Shown here piece by piece: positions 57,622-64,000 of a stretch of DNA of 64,000 nucleotides. Numbering within the stretch: the first letter of the stretch is position 1; every line of letters begins with the position of its first letter. Location of the stretch: assembly GCF_001186365.1 (NCBI RefSeq), contig NZ_LDTZ01000015.1, positions 372,001-436,000 of the forward strand, in the 5' to 3' direction. The stretch comes from Gordonia jacobaea. Its GTDB lineage: Bacteria; Actinomycetota; Actinomycetes; Mycobacteriales; Mycobacteriaceae. Under the pieces are notes generated by a model. It saw nothing but the letters and a program-made list of their open reading frames with translations. It was not told the DNA's origin and did not search any database. The translations under genes and the position numbers were made by a program.

Positions 57622-57627
57622 TAGCGT
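57622..57627 (+). promoter_or_regulatory. Leaderless -10 box of the phospholipase gene
   Basis: TAGCGT (TANNNT) lies exactly 7 bases before ATG 57635 and supports that start over the longer frame from 57497. Confidence 0.55.
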
Positions 57628-57634
57628 CGATCAC

Positions 57635-58336
57635 ATGACTTCGAGCCACCGACTCCCCCGCAACACCCAGAGACGTCGACGCTGGTCAGCCGCACTCCTG
57701 CTCGTCGGCGTCGCCGCGTTCACCGCACTGCCGATGACGCCAGCAGGCCACGCGACCGCGCAGTCGTCGACCATCCAGTCCACGTCCAATAGTGAAGTCT
57801 CCGACGGCGGAACCGGAGATCCCGCTGCGGCTGCGGTCGTCCGACAGCTTCTCGATCGCAACGGCGCGGGAGCGATCGCGGCGCTCCCGTCCGACTTCGC
57901 ATCCAGGATGGGGTACTCGCCGGTGCTCGACGGCGACGATGCGAGCAATCCCGGCGGCGATTGCTCGTCACCTGTACCCATTCCCGCGAGGTTCGAACCA
58001 CTGTGCCGCACACATGATTTCGGCTACGACATGCTGCGCTACGCGGCGCGGGTCGGAAATCCGTTGGGCCCCTGGGCGCGACTGGGTCTCGACACCGCCC
58101 TGGTGACGCGGATGCGCGAAACCTGTCACGATCCGCTGTGTATGGGTGCGGCGGAGCTGGCACGGGTGGGGGTCGGACTCAACACCTGGCATGAAGGCGA
58201 CGGCCCACCACAGGACCGCGGCAACGTGCTCGCCGCGACGTCGTCGGCCATCGGGCACCTCGTCCACGACGATCCCGATGGCAACAGCGACGTCGAACGC
58301 GATGGCACACAGGCATCGTCGGGGGCGACACGATGA
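57635..58336 (+). CDS. Secreted prokaryotic-type phospholipase A2
   Basis: A 233-residue protein with a Sec signal peptide (about 1-42; WSAALLLVGVAAFTALPM, then AxA at HATAQ). The prokaryotic PLA2 domain carries the catalytic His-Asp pair H127-D128 in EPLCRTHDFGYDMLRY and the calcium-binding loop DGDDASNPGGDCSSPVP. Cysteines 110, 124, 164 and 169 fit two disulfides. It would release fatty acids from glycerophospholipids outside the cell. The start is ATG 57635. Its stop overlaps the next gene by 4 bases, so the pair is co-translated. Confidence 0.88.
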   Translation: MTSSHRLPRNTQRRRRWSAALLLVGVAAFTALPMTPAGHATAQSSTIQSTSNSEVSDGGTGDPAAAAVVRQLLDRNGAGAIAALPSDFASRMGYSPVLDGDDASNPGGDCSSPVPIPARFEPLCRTHDFGYDMLRYAARVGNPLGPWARLGLDTALVTRMRETCHDPLCMGAAELARVGVGLNTWHEGDGPPQDRGNVLAATSSAIGHLVHDDPDGNSDVERDGTQASSGATR

Positions 58337-59559
58337 CGATCCCGGGAACCGATCGAGCACTCAGCGCACCTGCACCTCCTCACCCGGCGATCGCCTGGGC
58401 GATTGTGCTCGCCACCGGGATCGGGCTCTGGCCGTCCCCGCTTCCGCGGACGCCGTGGCTCGCAGGTGTCGTCGTTGCCGGGTGCGCAGCCATCGTCGTG
58501 AGTGCCACGCTGGTCGGACTGAGACTGTGCCATCGTTCCCGGAGTGCGACTCGATGGTCACCGCTTGTGGCAGCGTGCACGTTCCTTGTGGTCGCGGCTA
58601 CGGCGAACATGTGGTGGCAGAACGGAATTCGCGGCGAGCTCGGCTATGCCCCTGTCGGCATCGAGTGGGTGGTGTTGCTCGTCGGACCGACAGCCGCGGT
58701 TGTCGCCGCGATCGTCTGGCTGCCACGCCTGAGCGCGCTGGCCGTCGCAGGCGCTGTCTCGGTTGCCGCCGGACTGCTCACGCCCGTCTCGGGCTCAGCG
58801 TCGGCGTCGACGTTGAGCGCACCGGTATCCAGCGCACGCGACGCGAATGCCCTTGTCCAGCAATGGGTCGACGCGGGCGGCCGCGGTGACGACGCGGTGT
58901 TGATCGCGGTCCCGACGGGCTCGGGGTGGATCGACGCCGGCGCGGTCACGGCGATCGGTGAGCGCGTCGGCCGGATGCGCACCATCACGCCCCGCTACGC
59001 GTCGTCGCAGTCGTGGCGGGCATTCGTCACCGACCGGGGTGCGGCCGGACGCGCGTCTGTCGCGGTGGTCACGGCAGTAACAGCAACGCTCGATTCTGTT
59101 CCCGCACAGCATCGTCCGCGCATCATCCTGTACGGCCAGAGCCTCGGAGCGATCGGAGCGGAGACGGCACGGGTCTGGGCCGACGATCATCGACCCGGCA
59201 CTGTCAGGGCCACCGTTCTCTCCGGGGTTCCCGCAGACACCATCGCGACGCACGCGCACGGATCGCCGCGCATGGTGGTCGCCAATGCAACCGACCCGGT
59301 GACCACGTGGTCACCGGCGGCGATCTGGCGCGCTCCGTCTAGACCTTCCGAGACGGTCACAGTCGGCAGACCGACCCGACGCGTTCCGTGGCTTCCCCTG
59401 GTGACGTTCGTGCAGAACTCCGCCGACCTGCTGGGGTCGCTCGACGGCCCCGCAGGCGTCGGCCACCGGTACTCCGGTCCGGATCAGGCGCACGGCCTGC
59501 CCGAAACCGATCAGACGATCGGACCGCGGGCGGCCTCGTACGCTGCGCCCACCCGGTAG
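58333..59559 (+). CDS. Abhydrolase_9 family membrane hydrolase
   Basis: A 408-residue protein. Residues 1-155 hold four to five transmembrane segments ([56 protein letters not shown]). Residues 165-408 form an alpha/beta hydrolase of the Abhydrolase_9 type with [34 protein letters not shown] and the nucleophile elbow [16 protein letters not shown] (S270), and a distal histidine in [12 protein letters not shown]. The domain should face outward. ATG 58333 overlaps the phospholipase stop. Its 3' end overlaps the convergent gatA 3' end by 49 bases. The substrate is unknown; a lipid or lysolipid is suggested by the partner. Confidence 0.83.
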   Translation: MTIPGTDRALSAPAPPHPAIAWAIVLATGIGLWPSPLPRTPWLAGVVVAGCAAIVVSATLVGLRLCHRSRSATRWSPLVAACTFLVVAATANMWWQNGIRGELGYAPVGIEWVVLLVGPTAAVVAAIVWLPRLSALAVAGAVSVAAGLLTPVSGSASASTLSAPVSSARDANALVQQWVDAGGRGDDAVLIAVPTGSGWIDAGAVTAIGERVGRMRTITPRYASSQSWRAFVTDRGAAGRASVAVVTAVTATLDSVPAQHRPRIILYGQSLGAIGAETARVWADDHRPGTVRATVLSGVPADTIATHAHGSPRMVVANATDPVTTWSPAAIWRAPSRPSETVTVGRPTRRVPWLPLVTFVQNSADLLGSLDGPAGVGHRYSGPDQAHGLPETDQTIGPRAASYAAPTR

Positions 59560-61010
59560 AGCCGGTCGTCGGCGAGGGCCGGAGCCATGATCTGCAGCCC
59601 GACGGGCAGCCCGTCGTCGACCGACAGCCCGGACGGCACCGACATCGCTCCGACACCAGCGAGATTCACCGGGAGCGTGCACAGGTCGAACAGGTACATG
59701 CTCAGCGGATCGTCGACCTTGTCGCCGATGGGGAACGCGGTGGTCGGCGTCGTCGGCGAGACGAGGACGTCGACGCTCTCGAAGGCCGTGGCGAAGTCGC
59801 GCGCGATCAGCGTGCGGACCTTCTGCGCCTGGCCGTAGTACGCGTCGTAGTAGCCAGACGACAAGGCGTAGGTACCGATCATGATGCGGCGCTTGACTTC
59901 TGGACCGAATCCGGCCTCGCGTGTCAGTGCCATGACCTCTTCGGCGCTGTGCTTGCCGTCGTCGCCGACGCGCAGCCCGTACCGCATGCCGTCGAAACGA
60001 GCGAGGTTCGACGACACCTCACTGGGGAGGATGAGGTAGTACGCGCCGAGAGCGTAGGTGAAGTGCGGGCAGGAGACCTCGACGACCTCGGCGCCACGCT
60101 CGGTGAGCGTTGCGACAGCCTGCTCGAACGACGCGAGCACGCCGGGCTGGTAACCCTCCCCCTGGAGTTCGGTGACCACGCCGACCCGCACACCCGTCAG
60201 ATCGCCGGACGCGCCCGCGCGTGCAGCGCCGACGACATCGGGCACGGCCACGTCGATCGAGGTGGAGTCGCGCGGGTCGTGTCCCGCGATGACCTCGTGG
60301 AGCAGCGCGGTGTCGAGGACGGTGCGCCCGCATGGGCCACCCTGATCCAACGACGACGCGCAGGCGACGAGTCCGTAGCGGGACACCGTGCCGTAGGTCG
60401 GCTTGACGCCGACCGTCGCGGTGACCGCGGCGGGCTGACGGATCGAGCCACCGGTGTCGGTGCCGATCGCGAGGGGCGCCTGGTACGACGCGAGCGCCGC
60501 AGCGCTGCCACCACCGGAACCGCCCGGGATGCGTGTGGTGTCCCAGGGATTGCGGGTCACCTGATAGGCGGAGTTCTCGGTGGAACTGCCCATCGCGAAC
60601 TCGTCCATGTTGGTCTTGCCGAGGATCGGGATGCCCGCCGCACGCAGCCGCGCGGTCACGGTCGCGTCGTAGGGCGGGACCCAGCCCTCGAGAATCTTCG
60701 AGCCGCAGGTAGTGGGCGCGTCGGTCGTCGTGAACACGTCCTTGAGTGCGAGCGGCACGCCGGTGAGCGGCGATGACGCCTCTCCTGCCGCAACGGCGTC
60801 GTCGGCGGCCTTGGCGGCGACGAGCGCCTCGGAGCTGCTCACATGCAGGAATGCACCGAGTTGGTCGTCGATCTCGGCGATGCGGTCGAGGTGCGCCTGG
60901 GTGACCTCGACAGACGAGAGCTCACGGGAGGCGATCTTCTCGCCGAGCTCTGCGGCGGACAGTCCGGTGATATCGGTGGCGGCGCGGGTGGCCGGTGTCT
61001 GAGAACTCAC
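59511..61010 (-). CDS. gatA: Asp-tRNA(Asn)/Glu-tRNA(Gln) amidotransferase subunit A
   Basis: The glutaminase subunit of GatCAB. The 499-residue amidase-signature protein has the Ser-Ser-Lys triad: Lys in [15 protein letters not shown], cis-Ser in [16 protein letters not shown] and the nucleophile in [13 protein letters not shown]. The start GTG 61010 overlaps the gatC stop by 4 bases. The last 49 bases overlap the 3' end of the convergent hydrolase gene. Confidence 0.97.
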   Translation of the reverse strand: MSSQTPATRAATDITGLSAAELGEKIASRELSSVEVTQAHLDRIAEIDDQLGAFLHVSSSEALVAAKAADDAVAAGEASSPLTGVPLALKDVFTTTDAPTTCGSKILEGWVPPYDATVTARLRAAGIPILGKTNMDEFAMGSSTENSAYQVTRNPWDTTRIPGGSGGGSAAALASYQAPLAIGTDTGGSIRQPAAVTATVGVKPTYGTVSRYGLVACASSLDQGGPCGRTVLDTALLHEVIAGHDPRDSTSIDVAVPDVVGAARAGASGDLTGVRVGVVTELQGEGYQPGVLASFEQAVATLTERGAEVVEVSCPHFTYALGAYYLILPSEVSSNLARFDGMRYGLRVGDDGKHSAEEVMALTREAGFGPEVKRRIMIGTYALSSGYYDAYYGQAQKVRTLIARDFATAFESVDVLVSPTTPTTAFPIGDKVDDPLSMYLFDLCTLPVNLAGVGAMSVPSGLSVDDGLPVGLQIMAPALADDRLYRVGAAYEAARGPIV

Positions 61011-61336
61011 TGTTCCTCCCCCAGGATCTGCGGAACGGCGAACCGGTCCTGCTCGACGGCGGGCGCACCGGAGAGCGCCTCTTCGGTGGTCAGGCCGGGC
61101 TTGACGACGTCTTCGCGCAACACGTTGGCCAGCGCCGCCGGGTGGGCGGTCGGCGGGACGTCGTCGGCAGCGACCTCGGAGACCTGCGCCACATGCGCCA
61201 AGATCGAATCGAGCTGTTGCGCATAGAGATCGAGCTCGTCGTCGCTCAGCGCGAGTCGCGACAGCCGCGCCAGGTGCGCGACCTGTTCACGCGAGATCGT
61301 CGACCCTGCGTCCTCCGACCCAGATCCGTCAGACAT
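61007..61336 (-). CDS. gatC: Asp-tRNA(Asn)/Glu-tRNA(Gln) amidotransferase subunit C
   Basis: A 109-residue subunit that wraps around GatA and GatB. Typical segments are [35 protein letters not shown] and [20 protein letters not shown], ending [10 protein letters not shown]. The start is ATG 61336. It heads gatC-gatA with a 4-base overlap. Confidence 0.95.
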   Translation of the reverse strand: MSDGSGSEDAGSTISREQVAHLARLSRLALSDDELDLYAQQLDSILAHVAQVSEVAADDVPPTAHPAALANVLREDVVKPGLTTEEALSGAPAVEQDRFAVPQILGEEQ

Positions 61337-61489
61337 TTGAAGAGATCACGTCCTTCCTCACCAGCAAAACCACCGGCATCGGCAACAGCGCACCGACAAC
61401 CCCATCAAGCCTAGGCGACGACGGTCTCGGCCGAGTCGACGCGGTACTCGACGACGATCTGGCACGGCGAGGCCGGACCCCGACGCTCG

Positions 61490-62080
61490 TCAGTGAAGCC
61501 ACCTCTTGAGGCGACGAGTGATCCACGGCAGCACCAGGTACACCATGAGCGGGGTGTTGATCAGCGTCGCGATCAACGTCTTGAGCACCAGTGGCATCCC
61601 ACCGAGATGGGGAATCACCAGGAAGTTGATCAGCAGCGACATCGGGAAGAATCCCAGCCAGATGGTGACCGCCTGCTTCCACCGCGGCGGCGGCGCACCC
61701 ATCACCCGGACCGCGTTGGTCAGCGTCGACTGTGGCTCGAACCACCCCTCGATACCCGAGAGGCGATGCGTCGCATACTCGACGGCCACACCCTCACCGC
61801 GAGACAACCACGCTTTGCGCACCGGCGAGGAGTTCCAATCCTCGAGCGCGTCGTCGTCGGCGAAGCGGTAGACGACGTAGTACTCGTCGGGTTTGCTGCT
61901 CGACCGCAACCATCCGCCGCCGAGAAAGCCGGGGAACGTACGGGCCAGCGCGATCCCGGCGTCCGTCCAGGTGACGAAGTCGTGTTCACGCCCGGACTCG
62001 ATGCGTCGCGCGACGGACGTCGTGACGTGCTGTGTGCCGGGCGCGTCGTCGTGATCGGGAACCGAAACCATGTCCTCCAT
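61490..62080 (-). CDS. ABM-domain protein with two C-terminal membrane segments
   Basis: A 196-residue protein. Residues about 15-115 form a dimeric alpha/beta-barrel of the antibiotic biosynthesis monooxygenase type (TFPGFLGGGWLRSSSKPDEY, YVVYRFADDDALEDWNSSPV). Residues 135-196 hold two membrane helices (AVTIWLGFFPMSLLINFLVI, LIATLINTPLMVYLVLPWI). Such membrane-tethered ABM proteins are common but uncharacterised. The start is unclear: ATG 62080 or ATG 62071, the latter with GGAGG too close. It is divergent from the ACT gene. Confidence 0.75.
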   Translation of the reverse strand: MEDMVSVPDHDDAPGTQHVTTSVARRIESGREHDFVTWTDAGIALARTFPGFLGGGWLRSSSKPDEYYVVYRFADDDALEDWNSSPVRKAWLSRGEGVAVEYATHRLSGIEGWFEPQSTLTNAVRVMGAPPPRWKQAVTIWLGFFPMSLLINFLVIPHLGGMPLVLKTLIATLINTPLMVYLVLPWITRRLKRWLH

Positions 62081-62129
62081 CGTGGCGGCAGCACGCGGCC
62101 GATGCCATCCGAGCACGCCCGCGGCCACG

Positions 62130-62146
62130 GTGCGACAATGTCGCAC
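62130..62146. promoter_or_regulatory. Palindrome across the ACT-gene start codon
   Basis: gtgcgaca-a-tgtcgcac, a perfect 8-bp inverted repeat with one central base. The ATG at 62138 is at its centre. It could be an operator or a translation-controlling hairpin. Confidence 0.5.
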
Positions 62147-62806
62147 GTGTCATATCTGCTGCGCGTGTACCTCGAGGACCGCCCCGGCAGCCTCGGACTG
62201 CTCGCCGTGCAGCTCGGGTCCGTCGGCGCTGACATCCTGTCCCTCGAGGTCGTCGAACGAGGTGACGGCTACGCCGTCGACGACCTCGTCGTCGACGTCG
62301 CGCCCGGCTCACTTCCCGATGCGTTGATCACCGCGGCCGAAAGAGTCACCGGTGTGCGCGTCGACTCCATTCGTCCCTACAGCGGACTACTCGACACCCA
62401 CCGCGAACTCGAGCTCGTCGACCAGGTGGCCACCGCCGACCACGACCGGCTACAGGTCCTCGTCGACAACGCGCCACGCGTACTGCGCGTGTCGTGGGCG
62501 ATGGTCGTCACCCGGGCGGCGGGTGGTGTCCTCGCACTCTACGGCAGCTCCGGCGCACCCGAGACGCCGCTGACCAGCGCTGACTGGCTTCCGCTCAGCG
62601 AGGCCGCGCAACTCGACCCCGACGCCGACTGGGTCCCCGGCGCCTGGCAGGACATGGACACGCGAATGGCAGCAGCCCCGCTCGGCGACGGCCGAAAAGC
62701 GGTGCTGCTCGGCAGGATCGGCGGCCCAGACTTCCGACCGTCGGAGATCGCGCGCCTCGGTTACCTCTCGGGCATCGTCAGCACTGTGCTGCGCACCGAG
62801 TCGTAG
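62138..62806 (+). CDS. ACT-domain protein
   Basis: A 222-residue cytosolic protein. The N-terminal ACT domain (about 5-75) reads YLLRVYLEDRPGSLGLLAVQ and LGSVGADILSLEVVERGDGY. The remaining 145 residues hold no enzyme motif I recognise (VSWAMVVTRAAGGVLALYGS, RIGGPDFRPSEIARLGYLSG). It corresponds in place to M. tuberculosis Rv3013, next to gatCA. It probably senses an amino acid. The start ATG 62138 sits inside a palindrome; the longer upstream frame has no support. Confidence 0.82.
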   Translation: MSHVSYLLRVYLEDRPGSLGLLAVQLGSVGADILSLEVVERGDGYAVDDLVVDVAPGSLPDALITAAERVTGVRVDSIRPYSGLLDTHRELELVDQVATADHDRLQVLVDNAPRVLRVSWAMVVTRAAGGVLALYGSSGAPETPLTSADWLPLSEAAQLDPDADWVPGAWQDMDTRMAAAPLGDGRKAVLLGRIGGPDFRPSEIARLGYLSGIVSTVLRTES

Positions 62807-62851
62807 CCAGGCGGCATTCGGCGGGGATGCCGTCACCGTAACGACGACGCG

Positions 62852-63175
62852 TCACTCGCGAATTGTCATGCGCGACAACTTGTCTCCGTTGACCGTGTAG
62901 GTGAATGTCGACGGACCGTTGAATCCGTCTCCGCCCACAGTCGCGATGACGACGGTGTCGGCACCGGCCGTCGTAGCCTTCGTGACGTCGAGCGTGACGT
63001 TCTTGCCGATGAATTCGTTGTCGCTCCAGCCGGTGATCGCGTCGGGTCCGGTGAAGACCCGCCCCCAATCGTCGACGGAACCGTCCGGCGTGAAGGCGTC
63101 GAGGAACGCCTGCAGATCACCGGCATTCGTCGCGTCGATCGACGCGGCGACGGGCGCGGGTAGCGAGGTGGTCAT
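62852..63175 (-). CDS. NTF2-like (SnoaL-type) protein
   Basis: A 107-residue single-domain protein: VAASIDATNAGDLQAFLDAF, DGSVDDWGRVFTGPDAITGW and a C-terminal beta meander (FTYTVNGDKLSRMTIRE). The cone-shaped fold serves as a small isomerase or ligand-binding protein. ATG 63175 is chosen because AAGGGAG lies 5 bases upstream. It follows the SDR gene by 100 bases on the same strand and may act with it. Confidence 0.8.
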   Translation of the reverse strand: MTTSLPAPVAASIDATNAGDLQAFLDAFTPDGSVDDWGRVFTGPDAITGWSDNEFIGKNVTLDVTKATTAGADTVVIATVGGDGFNGPSTFTYTVNGDKLSRMTIRE

Positions 63176-63275
63176 GTCATCTCCCTTGATGAATCGGGTC
63201 GGGCAGGCACCCGGACACGCGAGCAATCCGTCGGCGCCAGGTGAGGAAGTACAGCCAGAATCCAGTCTGACCGGG

Positions 63276-64000
63276 TCAGCGCGTGGTGTACCCGCCGTTC
63301 GCGAAGATCGTTTGTCCGGTGATCCAATGCCCCTCTGTCGCAAGGAAGGTCACGATCGGCGCGATGTCTTCGATTCGGGTGAGCCGGTTTCCCATCGCCT
63401 GTGACTTGTGGAATTCCACACGCTCCGGTGTCTCTTGCGGATAGAAGAACGGCGTGTCCATCGGTCCGGGGCCGATGTTGTTGACCGAGATGCCGCGATC
63501 GGCGAACTCCTTGGAAGCCGCGCGGGTGAAGTGCTCGACAGGCGCCTTACCGCCGGCGTACGTCGAGTAGCCGTCGGTGTAGGCCGCGAGCAGAGACGTG
63601 ACGATGGTGATGATCGCACCGTCGTCGTTGAGCCGCTTTCCTGCTTCCTGCAGGAAGAAGTACGCAGCCTTCGCATTGATGTCGAACATCGAATCGTATT
63701 CGGCCTCAGTCGTTTCGACGATGGGCTTGCGAAGCACTTTGCCCACGGTGTTGACCGCGATGTCGACGCCACCGAATGCGCCGACGGCCTCGTCGAAGAG
63801 CGCGGCGACCGCGGCAGGAGCGGTGAGGTCTCCCTGGACAATGATCGCCTTGCCGCCCAGTTCTTCGACCGCGGCCGCGGTCTTCTCCGCCTCCGGCCTG
63901 CTGGCATCGCTGTTGTAGTGGACGGCGACGTTGGCGCCGAGTCCCGCGAGATCGCGCGACACGAGTCCACCGAGATTCTTCGCACCTGCCGCCACGACGG
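63276..64000 (-). CDS. Short-chain dehydrogenase/reductase, N-terminus cut by window edge
   Basis: A classical SDR, about 241 residues visible. The cofactor loop is VVAAGAKNLGGLVSRDLAGL, then VAVHYNSDASRPEAEKTAAA, VDIAVNTVGKVLRKP (NTVG replaces NNAG), the active-site SLLAAYTDGYSTYAGGK with Y-x-x-x-K, and VNNIGPGPMDTPFF. The reading frame continues past the right edge, so the GTG at 63995 is probably an internal valine and not the start. NAD(P)-dependent oxidoreductase, substrate unknown. Confidence 0.88.
   Translation of the reverse strand, partial: VVAAGAKNLGGLVSRDLAGLGANVAVHYNSDASRPEAEKTAAAVEELGGKAIIVQGDLTAPAAVAALFDEAVGAFGGVDIAVNTVGKVLRKPIVETTEAEYDSMFDINAKAAYFFLQEAGKRLNDDGAIITIVTSLLAAYTDGYSTYAGGKAPVEHFTRAASKEFADRGISVNNIGPGPMDTPFFYPQETPERVEFHKSQAMGNRLTRIEDIAPIVTFLATEGHWITGQTIFANGGYTTR

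Overview
The window is chromosomal DNA from a high-GC actinobacterium. Gene content and order point to the Mycobacteriales (a Gordonia- or Rhodococcus-like genus is my inference). The order holA-comEC-comEA-degV-octT-gpgP-rsfS-nadD-VWA-moxR-proA matches one block of the Mycobacterium tuberculosis chromosome. The order recG-fakA-like-...-ung-thiL-DUF3515-gpsA-cofC-ppk1-mutT1-hupB-leuDC-iclR-gltX-MFS-leuB-serA-ilvCNB-cfp6-doxX-lppZ-gatB-pfkA-gatAC-ACT matches a second, distant block. Other taxon clues are the long Ala/Lys/Pro tail of HupB, the F420 gene cofC, the methylglucose-lipopolysaccharide genes gpgP and octT, and many apparently leaderless promoters.

Layout. Positions 1-10133 hold a tightly packed minus-strand run: glutamate-5-semialdehyde to proline (proA), a MoxR/VWA pair, NAD synthesis (nadD), ribosome silencing (rsfS), glucosylglycerate metabolism (gpgP, octT), a DegV lipid-binding protein, DNA uptake genes (comEA, comEC) and the start of holA. 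A membrane-anchored HNH nuclease (10285-11043) sits at the junction between the two syntenic blocks. Positions 11198-26715 hold recG, a FakA-like kinase, rpmB, enoyl-CoA hydratase with bluB, ung, a gamma-carbonic anhydrase, thiL, gpsA, cofC, ppk1, mutT1 and hupB.

Positions 26892-48659 are dominated by branched-chain amino acid and serine synthesis: leuD, leuC with a divergent IclR regulator, leuB, serA, ilvC, ilvN, ilvB and ilvD. Between them lie tRNA-Glu, tRNA-Gln, gltX, an MFS transporter, a GntR/DUF1648 pair, a small secreted trypsin-like protease, a PH-domain protein and mgtE. The ilvBNC operon is preceded by a 15-codon leader peptide with Leu-Leu-Val-Val-Ile and Val-Val codons and a U-tailed hairpin, a classical attenuator that ORF callers miss.

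Positions 48762-64000 hold doxX, the lipoprotein lppZ and a Sec-exported protein carrying a TNT-type NAD+ glycohydrolase domain. The TNT gene overlaps by 4 bases a small cytosolic protein that I propose as its immunity factor. Then come gatB, pfkA, a NarL-type two-component system, a secreted phospholipase A2 coupled to an Abhydrolase_9 membrane hydrolase, gatA, gatC, an ABM-domain membrane protein, an ACT-domain protein, an NTF2-like protein and a truncated SDR gene at the right edge.

Themes: with tRNA-Glu, tRNA-Gln, gltX and gatCAB, the window holds the whole indirect route to Gln-tRNA. A DegV protein and a FakA-like protein could form a fatty acid kinase. Twelve genes have a TANNNT box exactly 6 or 7 bases before the start codon, the layout of leaderless mRNAs. 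The most novel item is the stand-alone TNT toxin with its candidate immunity gene.
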